A stretch of DNA of 64,000 bases from Dasania phycosphaerae (GTDB lineage Bacteria > Pseudomonadota > Gammaproteobacteria > Pseudomonadales > Dasaniaceae): assembly GCF_026891035.1 (NCBI RefSeq), contig NZ_JAPTGG010000006.1, forward strand, positions 62,001 to 126,000. The letters run 5' to 3'. Positions 17,227 to 25,328 of this stretch are shown here, piece by piece; the stretch's first letter is position 1; every line of letters begins with the position of its first letter. The notes under the pieces are model-generated. The model ran no database searches. It had not been told where the DNA came from and was given only the letters and a program-made list of their open reading frames with translations. Position numbers and translations under genes: made by a program.

Positions 17227-17892
17227 CTACCTTAGTCTGGATATCACCGGGCTGCTGGGGTCGTTGGCGCTAAACCAGCTGGCTATGCTGTAGCGATCAT
17301 GCTGGGTGGCTAACACCTCATGGGGGAAGTCATTGCTTAAAAACACCGCCACAGTGCCTAGCTGCGGTTGCACGTTTATAGTTTGTTGCTGTTGTTCATC
17401 ATAGATCAGCATCTCACCAGCATCCTGCTCGCGCCAGTTTGGGTTTAGGTAGGCAACAACGGAAACTAGGCGGCTATTATTACCCTGAAATGCGTCGCGG
17501 TGCTTACGGTAAAAAGCACCTACTGGGTAGTGCGAAAAATGGCTTTCAAAATTCGACAAATTTAAAAATAAACGTCGGTTTAGCTGCGTTCTTAACCCGT
17601 CTGCCCAGCTTAGCCACTTGGCCTCTACTGCTGTTTGGCCAGTAATCCATAAAATCTCATCACTGCGTATGGCCGGGTTGTAATGCTTATTATCACCCCT
17701 GCCAACCTCCGCTTTTTTATAGTGACTGGTCGAGGCCTTAGCCTGGCCGTGTAAGGCCATGGCAAAGTCAGCAGCCAGTGCCTGCTCTATAACGCAATAG
17801 CCCTGGCTGTAAAGCTGCTCGGTAATAGTGGCATATTGTTGCTGGGTATTGGTACATAGCTCAAAATTAGCTAGGTCTAAGGCAGAGTTCAT
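17227..17892 (-). CDS. 2OG-Fe(II) oxygenase (prolyl-4-hydroxylase-like)
   Basis: 221 residues from ATG 17892 (a longer frame from GTG 17925 is possible). The facial triad is visible: H131-x-D133 (KHRDAF) and H191 (FPHEV), with R200 (DRYSIASWF) to bind 2-oxoglutarate. Such enzymes hydroxylate amino-acid side chains or free metabolites with O2 and release succinate and CO2. The tail resembles SM-20/PHD-type P4H domains. Convergent with mgtC-like; downstream partner none. Substrate unknown. Confidence 0.75.
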   Translation of the reverse strand: MNSALDLANFELCTNTQQQYATITEQLYSQGYCVIEQALAADFAMALHGQAKASTSHYKKAEVGRGDNKHYNPAIRSDEILWITGQTAVEAKWLSWADGLRTQLNRRLFLNLSNFESHFSHYPVGAFYRKHRDAFQGNNSRLVSVVAYLNPNWREQDAGEMLIYDEQQQQTINVQPQLGTVAVFLSNDFPHEVLATQHDRYSIASWFSANDPSSPVISRLR

Positions 17893-18046
17893 TGCAGTGT
17901 GTATTCCTCGCGGGGCGATAATCACCTGGTAATAATGGCCAATGGCTGGCGGGTAAAAAAAACGGCGAGTATTGGGGTTTAGCTATATGGTGTACAATGA
18001 ATAATTATTGTGAAGTCAATAAAAAATAATGATGCCTGGAGGGCTA

Positions 18047-20020
18047 ATGATAAAAACGGCAAAATTATTATTTAAAATTGTATTGCCCTGGCTAATGCTG
18101 GTTTTTGTTACACCAGGTTATGCTCAGCTTGCCTCTGATCGTCCTTTAGAAAAAGTTAGGTTGCAGCTTAAATGGAAGCACCAGTTTCAGTTTGCAGGCT
18201 TCTATGCTGCATTAAAGCAAGGCTATTATGCTGAAGCGGGTTTTGATGTAGAAATTTTGCCTGTTAATTTTCAGCGTAGCGCCTCAGAAGTGGTGTTGAG
18301 TGGCGATGCGGAATTTGGTGTGGCTGACTCCAGTTTGGTTTTATCTCGTATGCAAGGGCGGCCTGTAGTGATATTGGCGGCTTTGTTTCAACATTCCCCA
18401 CTAGTATTACTGTCAAAACAATCATCTAATATTCTTAGCCCTTTGGAACTGGTGGGCAAGCAGGTGATGTATCAACGCAATATCGATGATGCTGTGTTAA
18501 CCGCGATGTTTACCGAGGTGGGTCTAACTGAGGATCAATACACGCATGTTCCACACAATTTTAAAGATGACGCTTTGATCAATGGCGAGGTTGATGTGAT
18601 GTCGGCCTATATCACGGATCAGACGTTTTATTTTAAAAGCAAAAACATTCCCATTAATATTATTTCTCCCTCGAATTACGGCATAGATTTTTATGGCGAT
18701 ATGTTGTTCACCCACGAAGATTATTTGCTGGCTAATAAAGAGGCTGTGTTGCGATTTCGAGAGGCCAGCCTTAGAGGTTGGGACTACGCTATTAATCATC
18801 CCCAGGATATGGTTGATTGGATAATCAATAATTTAGCAACAGAGAAAACACGCGAACATTTATTGTTTGAGGCGGAAAATACCTTGCGTTTAATAAAGCC
18901 AAAGTTGGTAGAGCTAGGTTATTTTAGTGTTAATCGTTTTGATCGTATTAGCGATATATACATACAACTAGGGCTTGCTGATAAAACGCAAAGCACAAAA
19001 GGGATTGATTACAGAGAGTATTATAGGGATCAGCCTAATTTACAGTGGCTTTATTTACTGTTGGCTGTATTGCTAATTACCGTGTTAGTAGTCATAGGTT
19101 TGTGGATATACAATCACCGTTTAAAAATACAGGTTGTGTTACGTTCAGATGCCCTGGACTCTGCGAGAACTGAGTTGGGTTTTTATTTGGAGGTAGTGGA
19201 TCGCTATGTCATTAATAGTGTTATGGATGAGGATGGCCGCTTGACTAGGGTGTCACGGGCTTTTTGTAAAGCTTCGGGCTATAGCAGTGAACAATTAATC
19301 GGCCGCCATTTTGAAGAACTAGTACACATCTCGCAAAAAAATGAGGTGCATAAAGCTATACACAGTACCTTGGCTAATCGTGGTAGATGGTCTGGAGAGG
19401 TGCTGATGCGGCATAAGGAACAGGGTAATTTTTGGCTTTTTATGGAGTTGGAGGCCTTAATAGATACACAAGGGAAGTTGGCCGGCTTAATGGAAATAAG
19501 CATTAATATTAGTGACAAAAAGCGTATAGAAGAGTTGTCATTTATAGATCCTTTAACAGATGTCTATAATCGTCGAGGTATACAAGATGCTTTTAATAAA
19601 GTGCTTAGTCAGGCTGCTCGCTATAAGAAAGATTTGAGTGTTGTTATTTTTGATATCGATTATTTTAAAAAAATTAATGACAATTATGGCCATATACAAG
19701 GTGATAAGGTCATTAAATCTATCGCTGATATTATGCGGGATAATGTTCGCGGAGCCGATATTCCAGGCCGCTGGGGGGGAGAAGAGTTTCTAATTATATG
19801 CCCTGAAACCAGCCTTGCTGGGGCCTATGCTTTAGCCGAAAAGCTAAGGCGAAAAATTGCCAGCCATGAATTTTGCGATTTGCCGCCACAGAGCTGTTCC
19901 TTTGGGGTAGCTCAATGGTTGGAGAATGACACTTATGAGTCTTTAATTGCTAGGGCCGATGGCTATTTGTATAGGGCTAAAGAAAGAGGGCGTAACTGTA
20001 CAGAAGGGGAAGTGGGCTAA
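18047..20020 (+). CDS. NMT1/THI5-like periplasmic sensor - PAS - GGDEF diguanylate cyclase
   Basis: 657 residues. Signal peptide ending GYAQ, then an NMT1/THI5-type substrate-binding domain (KVRLQLKWKHQFQFAGFYAALKQGYY, about residues 35-290), a membrane helix at about 335-358, a PAS domain (about 370-490) and a C-terminal GGDEF domain with intact RWGGEEF active site. The inhibitory RxxD site (RGAD) lies five residues ahead, so c-di-GMP synthesis should be product-inhibited. ATG 18047 is chosen because GGAGGG ends three bases before it. The periplasmic domain resembles binding proteins for pyrimidine precursors of thiamine and taurine-like ligands, so the enzyme may link an extracellular nutrient to c-di-GMP. 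Confidence 0.85.
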   Translation: MIKTAKLLFKIVLPWLMLVFVTPGYAQLASDRPLEKVRLQLKWKHQFQFAGFYAALKQGYYAEAGFDVEILPVNFQRSASEVVLSGDAEFGVADSSLVLSRMQGRPVVILAALFQHSPLVLLSKQSSNILSPLELVGKQVMYQRNIDDAVLTAMFTEVGLTEDQYTHVPHNFKDDALINGEVDVMSAYITDQTFYFKSKNIPINIISPSNYGIDFYGDMLFTHEDYLLANKEAVLRFREASLRGWDYAINHPQDMVDWIINNLATEKTREHLLFEAENTLRLIKPKLVELGYFSVNRFDRISDIYIQLGLADKTQSTKGIDYREYYRDQPNLQWLYLLLAVLLITVLVVIGLWIYNHRLKIQVVLRSDALDSARTELGFYLEVVDRYVINSVMDEDGRLTRVSRAFCKASGYSSEQLIGRHFEELVHISQKNEVHKAIHSTLANRGRWSGEVLMRHKEQGNFWLFMELEALIDTQGKLAGLMEISINISDKKRIEELSFIDPLTDVYNRRGIQDAFNKVLSQAARYKKDLSVVIFDIDYFKKINDNYGHIQGDKVIKSIADIMRDNVRGADIPGRWGGEEFLIICPETSLAGAYALAEKLRRKIASHEFCDLPPQSCSFGVAQWLENDTYESLIARADGYLYRAKERGRNCTEGEVG

Positions 20021-20139
20021 GCTATACGCCAGAGCCCCCTTTTTTTGGGGTTTTCCACCTAAATGGGGTAGTGTTATTTGATGTTTAATGCCATCTAATA
20101 CTAGCTACAAAGTGTTAAAGTATTAGGCGGTAATTAATA

Positions 20140-20640
20140 ATGAGTGAGTTTGCAGTTTCCCAAATGCTGGGTTTAATAGGCTTGGTGTTTGACTCTTTTT
20201 CTGCGCAGTTTAAGCAGCGTTACCAAGTGTTTGGGGCCATGGCTGTGGGCTCTGTCTTTATTGCCGGGCATTTTTATGTGTTAGAGCAGTACACTGCCGC
20301 AGCTATGTTTGCGGTGGCCTCAGTGCGGCATGTGATTACCATACGCTACCGTCAAAAATTTCTTTACCTGTTATTTGTGGCTAGTGCAGTAGCTTTTGTA
20401 TATGCCACTTATGGCGGCTATTTAAGTGTACTCAGTGGTATAGCCAATCTACTGATGGTCTCGGGTTCTTTTTCACATAAGCAAAAAAATATGCGCTTAT
20501 TATTGATAGCCGGCTCTGCTGTGTGGTTAATCCATAATTTAATCGTGCTTAGCCCGGTGGCTATTTTGTTAGAACTGATGTTTTTGAGTAGTGGCTTGAT
20601 AGGCTATTATCGGCATGTTTATAAGCTAAGTAGGCGGTAG
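20140..20640 (+). CDS. YgjV-like inner-membrane protein
   Basis: 166 residues with six probable hydrophobic helices. An early LGLIGLVFDSFSAQFKQR, a central TIRYRQKF loop and a late VWLIHNLIV resemble the layout of the YgjV family of bacterial inner-membrane proteins. Function in that family is not established. It has a strong hairpin downstream. Confidence 0.6.
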   Translation: MSEFAVSQMLGLIGLVFDSFSAQFKQRYQVFGAMAVGSVFIAGHFYVLEQYTAAAMFAVASVRHVITIRYRQKFLYLLFVASAVAFVYATYGGYLSVLSGIANLLMVSGSFSHKQKNMRLLLIAGSAVWLIHNLIVLSPVAILLELMFLSSGLIGYYRHVYKLSRR

Positions 20641-20656
20641 TGGTTTAGCGTTGGTT

Positions 20657-20695
20657 ACTTGCTAGAGTTGAGCGTTGTACTTAACTCTAGCAAGT
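20657..20695. terminator. Strong hairpin between convergent genes
   Basis: ACTTGCTAGAGTT (20657-20669) pairs perfectly with 20683-20695, and three more inner pairs are possible. No T-run on either strand. It may still end or stabilise the two converging transcripts. Confidence 0.55.
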
Positions 20696-20707
20696 TAAAG
20701 AGCTTGG

Positions 20708-22102
20708 CTATTTAACCTTGCTCTCTGCCCCCTTAATGCTGCGCATCATTTTACGCATAGCAGCCCAAGTGATGAGAACTGCAAAGGGCACTGAAATACC
20801 CAGCGCTGTAGTTTTATCTATGTGTATACCTTGGTGCTCAACGGCATCGTAGATATATTCCAGTAAACCCATTAAGTAATAGGCAATGGCGGCTACCGAT
20901 AATCCCTCTACCGTTTGTTGCAGGCGCAGTTGCATGCCGCTGCGGTGATTCATAGAGGTGAGCAGGGCTTGGTTTTGCGCCTCTATAGAAAGTTCTACCC
21001 GGGTACGTAACAAGCTGCTGGTTTGCGCTATACGCAACGATAGGCTTTCCATGCGCTCTTTTACTGCAGCACAGGTTTTTATACCGGGGCCTAAGCGGCG
21101 GCCAATAAACTCTTGCAGGGTTTGGTAGCCGTGCATTTCTTTTTCGTGCAGCTGTTTAAGTCTGGCGTTGACTATGTCGTAGTAGGCGGTGGTAGCACCA
21201 AAACGGTAGTTGGTGTCGGAACGGTATTGTTCGATTTTAGCTGCTAGCTCAGACAGTTCTATCAGCATGCTGTTTTCGTCTATATCTTCGTTAAGGCTGG
21301 CGATGGAGTTGTTAATACTGGCCAGCTTTTCTTCCATTTTTTGTACTTGTGGCGACAGCTTACGAGCTATAGGCAGCGATAATAGTGCCATAATTCTATA
21401 GGTTTCTATCTCTAATACCCGCTGCATTAAGCGGCCAGCCTGGTAACTGTTTAAGCCCTTGTCTATTACCAGCGCACGGCTAAAGCCGTCACTGTGTATG
21501 CGGAAACTGGTGAAAACCTCGGCTTTATTACCCGCCACTTGGCTGCCAGATAAACGCATTTGTTCAAAGGCATTATCCAAATGTTCTTGAGTCATAGACT
21601 CGCTACTTTTAGCCATGGCTAAATGCACGGCGGCCATGGATTGGCCGGGTAATTTTTGCAGCCAATCACGGGGCACGTATTGCAAAGCGCGACCAGTATA
21701 AGGCTGGGTGATAAAAGATTCGGGGTCGGAACCGCTGCATATAAAGGTGTAGGTAGAAAACTCCATATGGCTTTCCCAGCGCAACTCAAAGCCGCCAAAG
21801 TTTTGGTAAAAACAAGAGGCACCCTCAGCTGGCGGGTTAATACTAAAGCGTTGGCATAGCTGAACCAGGTGCTGGTACTCGTCGGCGCGTTGCTCGCGGG
21901 CGACTAATAAGGCGATATGGGTAACACAGCAGGGGGTTTTGACCAGTGGCGAAGGGCGGTTATGCAGCTCTTCGTAAAGTTCGGCGCGGCTGGGGTGTAC
22001 CTCTAATAATATGCCTGAGGAGGTCACTTGTGGGGCTTCACTGTCCGGCGTTTGCTCTTGGTTTAAGGGTTCACCAATAAATTGCTCTTGTTTTGTGGAC
22101 AT
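20708..22102 (-). CDS. DUF3422 family membrane-anchored protein
   Basis: 464 residues from ATG 22102, preceded by AAGGG. A longer frame from 22186 adds an implausible hydrophobic stretch. ELHNRPSPLVKTPCCVTHIALL and ENFGGFELRWESHMEFSTYTF-type motifs are characteristic of DUF3422 (COG4949). The middle contains a probable coiled coil (residues about 245-370) and the C-terminus two membrane helices. Function is unknown across the family. Confidence 0.85.
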   Translation of the reverse strand: MSTKQEQFIGEPLNQEQTPDSEAPQVTSSGILLEVHPSRAELYEELHNRPSPLVKTPCCVTHIALLVAREQRADEYQHLVQLCQRFSINPPAEGASCFYQNFGGFELRWESHMEFSTYTFICSGSDPESFITQPYTGRALQYVPRDWLQKLPGQSMAAVHLAMAKSSESMTQEHLDNAFEQMRLSGSQVAGNKAEVFTSFRIHSDGFSRALVIDKGLNSYQAGRLMQRVLEIETYRIMALLSLPIARKLSPQVQKMEEKLASINNSIASLNEDIDENSMLIELSELAAKIEQYRSDTNYRFGATTAYYDIVNARLKQLHEKEMHGYQTLQEFIGRRLGPGIKTCAAVKERMESLSLRIAQTSSLLRTRVELSIEAQNQALLTSMNHRSGMQLRLQQTVEGLSVAAIAYYLMGLLEYIYDAVEHQGIHIDKTTALGISVPFAVLITWAAMRKMMRSIKGAESKVK

Positions 22103-22210
22103 GTAATAAACCCTTAGCCAAATAATTATATACAGAGGCGCTACTTTACTAGCCCAATAAAAAGCGGCATAGCAGCAATCGTGCAATTAGCCCCTAAGTA
22201 TTAGTATTTA

Positions 22211-23194
22211 TTATGAAATTTTAACGACTATACGGCCAAATATGTCGCCCTGTTTAAATTGCGTGATGTAATCGTAGGCCTGTTCCAGGGGGATCTCAGT
22301 AATAAAGTCCTGAGGCAGCTGCAGCTGCCAGTCGCTGGCCAAGCGCTGCCACACGGCTAGACGGCTAGCGTTGCCTACCCCTACCGAGTCTATGCCCAGT
22401 AAATTAATGCCGCGTAAAATAAAGGGGTAAACCGTGGCATTGATTTGTGGCGAGGCCACTAAACCACTGGCAGCCACACTGCCGCCGGGGGCCAAGGTTT
22501 TAAAGATATTGACTAACGTTTCACCGCCTACGCAGTCTATGGCATGTTGCCAGCGCGGCTTGAGCAGGGCTTTGCTGGATGCGTCGGATAGCTGTTGGCG
22601 GTCTATCACCTCGCTGGCCCCTAGTTCTTTGAGTTTGTCGGCGTATTGCGCTTTACCGCTGCTGGCTATGGCCTTATAGCCGCAGCGGGCTAGCAGCGCC
22701 ACGCTTAAACAGCCTACGCCGCCGGTGGCACCGGTCACTAATACGCTGTCGCCGGGTTTGGCCCCCATGGCCTCTAGCTTTAATAAACTTAGCCCGGCGG
22801 TTAGGCCAGCAGTGCCCAATTGCATGGTTTGTTGAGCGCTTAAGCCTTGAGGCAGGGGGATGGCCCAAGCCGCAGGCACGCGTATGTATTGTGATAAGCC
22901 ACCGTCGGTGTGCATACCAAAGTCGTGGCCGGTGACAATCACAGCGTCGCCCTCGGTAAAGTCATCGCTATCGCTGTGCGCAACGGTGCCGACGGCGTCT
23001 ACACCCGGTGTATGGGGGAAGTTTTTGGTAATGCCGGGGTGACCAGAGGTGGATAGGGCATCTTTGTAGTTGAGGCAGCTGTATTGCACTTTGATCAGTA
23101 GCTCACCCGGGGGGAGCTCGTCTACGTGGCGGGTGACGAGTTGGGTTTGGTAGCTGCCGTTGTTTTCAGTGGTGAGTAGTGCTTTGAATTGCAT
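22211..23194 (-). CDS. acuI: AcuI/YhdH-type acrylyl-CoA reductase (NADPH)
   Basis: 327 residues, zinc-free medium-chain reductase. YSCLNYKDALSTSG-HPGI (38-54) and NFPHTPGVDAVGTV (58-71) are the YhdH/AcuI signature, and the nucleotide motif TGATGGVG is at 154-161. Characterised members reduce acrylyl-CoA to propionyl-CoA with NADPH, protecting cells from this electrophile. That fits its position 2.1 kb downstream of propionyl-CoA synthase on the same strand, since acrylyl-CoA is the intermediate of that enzyme. Not necessarily cotranscribed: an M20 hydrolase and repeats lie between. Symbol given on family similarity. Confidence 0.75.
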   Translation of the reverse strand: MQFKALLTTENNGSYQTQLVTRHVDELPPGELLIKVQYSCLNYKDALSTSGHPGITKNFPHTPGVDAVGTVAHSDSDDFTEGDAVIVTGHDFGMHTDGGLSQYIRVPAAWAIPLPQGLSAQQTMQLGTAGLTAGLSLLKLEAMGAKPGDSVLVTGATGGVGCLSVALLARCGYKAIASSGKAQYADKLKELGASEVIDRQQLSDASSKALLKPRWQHAIDCVGGETLVNIFKTLAPGGSVAASGLVASPQINATVYPFILRGINLLGIDSVGVGNASRLAVWQRLASDWQLQLPQDFITEIPLEQAYDYITQFKQGDIFGRIVVKIS

Positions 23195-23233
23195 CGTGGG
23201 TGTTTGCCTTTTTTTGCAATGAAGTTGTTTTTT

Positions 23234-23257
23234 GTCATACCGGCGAAGGCCGGTATC
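23234..23257. repeat. REP-like hairpin (single)
   Basis: ATACCGGC (23237-23244), GAAG, GCCGGTAT (23249-23256). Same 8-base stem and 4-base loop, with the same ATACCGGC arm, as the repeats at 14302 and 14440, so this is one dispersed family. Confidence 0.75.
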
Positions 23258-23314
23258 TAGTTGCCTGTGATTTTGATCAAGGTTCTATTTTATAGTGTTT
23301 TGTTAGGCTTTGTT

Positions 23315-23545
23315 TCGCCTTGCTAGGCGAGTTCATTTTCTTTGTTTGCCCAAAGAAAACCGAACCAAAAGAAAGGGCACCCTAGTCCGCCGCCCTTCGG
23401 GTTCCCTGTGCTACTCAGAAATTAGCGGCCGCTGCGGAACTCGCATTTTGAAGATACTCAATCTTCAAAATGCTCAGACATCCCTCACTACTTCGTCCCG
23501 TTAAAAATCTCCGTTGCTCGGCGACTCCCAAGGGGAGTTTGGGTG
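23315..23545. repeat. Gammaproteobacterial intergenic repeat (CCAAAGAAA / CCAAAAGAAAGGGCACCC type)
   Basis: The run beginning GCCTTGCTAGGCGAG, through GCCCAAAGAAAACCGAACC and AAAAGAAAGGGCACCC, to GCGGCCGCTGCGGAACTCGC closely resembles a non-coding repeat I recall from many Pseudomonas/Xanthomonas-type genomes that is often mis-translated as small KRKGT proteins. It also holds a palindrome CATTTTGAAGAT...ATCTTCAAAATG (about 23444-23472). Function unknown. Confidence 0.6.
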
Positions 23546-23662
23546 CTTCGTAGTTGTATTTGAAGTGGTTTTTAGAAAGTAAAAGCGACTTCAGATAAAA
23601 CTAAAATCAAATACTACTGGCTTAATTTTCACTAAACCAGCAGCATTTATTTGCAGCTTTTT

Positions 23663-24994
23663 TTAATGCTTTTTTAAAAAATCAACAGCTAGTGTCGACA
23701 GCGCTTCTACCCCTACCTGTAAGGCCGCTTCGTCAGCATAAAAATAGGGCGAATGATTTTTAGCTGCGGTTACGGGGTCTTGGTCGGCGGGTACTATGCC
23801 TAGCATAAAGAAAAACCCCGGTGCTTTTTGTGCCAGGTAAGAAAAATCTTCCGAGCCCATGCTGGCGGGTATGGCTTTGACTCTGTCGCTGCCTAATTGC
23901 TGTTGTAGCTTGGCCACCATTTTGTCGGTGAGTTCAGGATTGTTATAAGTCACCGGGTAGCCGTTTTGAAACTCTACTTCGGCTTTGGCGCCGGTTGCTG
24001 CAGCTATGTGCTCGGCGGTGTGGCGAATTTTATGATGTATTTCTTCCTGTGCATCGGGCATTAGGGTGCGTACTGTTCCCACAATTTCAACCTTATCGGG
24101 GATGATATTAGAGCGTACGCCGCCGGCTATTTTACCCACAGTAACAATGGTGGGGCCTGCGGTGATATTGAGTTGGCGGCTGGGGACAGTCTGTAGCCCA
24201 AGTACGACTTGCGAGGCGGCGACTATGGGGTCTACCCCGCCCCAAGGCATGGCACCGTGGGTTTGTTTGCCTTTAACGGTAATGCTGAAGTCGTCCTGGC
24301 TGGCCATGGCGCTGCCCTTGGTGTAGTAAACACTGCCTACGGGAAAGGGCATAACGTGTAAGCCTATAACGGCATCGGGGGTGGGTTTGCTCATAACCCC
24401 TTGTTTTACCATTAGCTCAGCGCCGCCTTGTTCGCCGGGTGGCGGGCCTTCTTCGGCAGGCTGAAAGATAAACTTAACCGTGCCTGGTAATTGATCGCGC
24501 ATGGAGGCTAATAGCTCGGCTACGCCCATTAATATAGCCACATGGTTGTCGTGGCCGCAGGCGTGCATCACGCCGACTTTTTCACCGTCCATAAGGGTGG
24601 TGACTTTGGAGGCAAAGGGCAGGTCTACCTGCTCGCTAACCGGTAGGGCATCCATATCGGCCCGTATGGCGATGACTGGCGAGGCTTGGTTGCCGCGTAA
24701 AATGCCAACTACACCGGTATGGGCTACCCCGGTTTGTACTTCTATACCGAGTTTTTCTAAATGTTCGGCCACTAATTTGGCGGTTCTGAATTCTCTATTA
24801 CCTAGCTCTGGGTGTTGGTGTATATCGCGGCGCCAAGCTATGACTTGTTGCTCTAGGGCTAGGGATTGCTGTTTTATTTTACTGTTTATATCGCTGGCGG
24901 CCTGCGAGCTAATGGCGCAGCTGGCTGCCAGTAGTAGTGCTAAGCCTTTCAGGCTTGGCAGGCAAGCGCTGGGTTTAGGTAGCCAAATTTTCAT
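23663..24994 (-). CDS. M20D family amidohydrolase (hippurate/IAA-amino-acid hydrolase type), exported
   Basis: 443 residues. An N-terminal hydrophobic signal ends near SSQA-AS, so periplasmic location is likely. Metal ligands visible: HACGHD (144-149, with C146 and H148) and the AEEGPP pair (E181, E182), plus GLHVMPFPVG and a C-terminal MGSEDFS. The family hydrolyses N-acyl or N-aryl amino acids and some peptides, releasing the free amino acid. The substrate cannot be read. It lies between propionyl-CoA synthase and acuI on the same strand, 334 bases from the former. Confidence 0.85.
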   Translation of the reverse strand: MKIWLPKPSACLPSLKGLALLLAASCAISSQAASDINSKIKQQSLALEQQVIAWRRDIHQHPELGNREFRTAKLVAEHLEKLGIEVQTGVAHTGVVGILRGNQASPVIAIRADMDALPVSEQVDLPFASKVTTLMDGEKVGVMHACGHDNHVAILMGVAELLASMRDQLPGTVKFIFQPAEEGPPPGEQGGAELMVKQGVMSKPTPDAVIGLHVMPFPVGSVYYTKGSAMASQDDFSITVKGKQTHGAMPWGGVDPIVAASQVVLGLQTVPSRQLNITAGPTIVTVGKIAGGVRSNIIPDKVEIVGTVRTLMPDAQEEIHHKIRHTAEHIAAATGAKAEVEFQNGYPVTYNNPELTDKMVAKLQQQLGSDRVKAIPASMGSEDFSYLAQKAPGFFFMLGIVPADQDPVTAAKNHSPYFYADEAALQVGVEALSTLAVDFLKKH

Positions 24995-25328
24995 CTATAC
25001 ATCTCCAGAATTAGGTCTTGGATGGTTTCAGTGTGCAGTTTGTCATACTGGGTTGGCTAGCTATAGGTTATTAATAAAAGCTAAGACCCTAGCGTCACCC
25101 ATAATGATTCAGGTTTAGCATAGGGTAGCGCTACTTGGGGATATACGCCCCAAGCAGGCTGGTTAATTACCGCAAATGTGGGGCTAATGTTTATAAGCTT
25201 AATAGGCAAGGGGGGCAGAGCTACAAATTGCATCGCAATTTGGACGCCTGCTTTTAAAAGGCGCCCGTAGGCCACAAGGATGCCGAAGGCATTATTGTGG
25301 CCAAGATCTGTCCCCGTAAGCCTGCGGC
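24995..25328. other. Gap downstream of propionyl-CoA synthase
   Basis: No gene seen. It includes the nested hairpin at 25270-25302 and the inverted repeat CGCCTGCTTTTAAAAGGCG near 25246-25264. The rest is probably the leader of the M20 hydrolase. Confidence 0.5.
25270..25302 (-). terminator. Nested hairpin after propionyl-CoA synthase
   Basis: GGCCACAA (25270-25277) pairs with TTGTGGCC (25295-25302). An inner ATGCC-GAA-GGCAT (25280-25292) stacks inside. No strong T-run follows on the minus strand, so termination or mRNA stabilisation are both possible. Confidence 0.5.

Larger units (their letters stand above)
23195..23662. other. Repeat-bearing gap of 468 bases
   Basis: Contains a REP-like hairpin and a larger dispersed-type repeat (each listed). 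No credible protein gene seen. Confidence 0.65.

Noticed and set aside
23310..23504. Small KRKGT-type protein
   Set aside because: It falls in a recognised non-coding repeat and has no SD.
25250..25264. AT-rich CTTTTAAAAG inverted repeat as an operator
   Set aside because: It is part of a larger downstream hairpin region after pcs and not upstream of a promoter.
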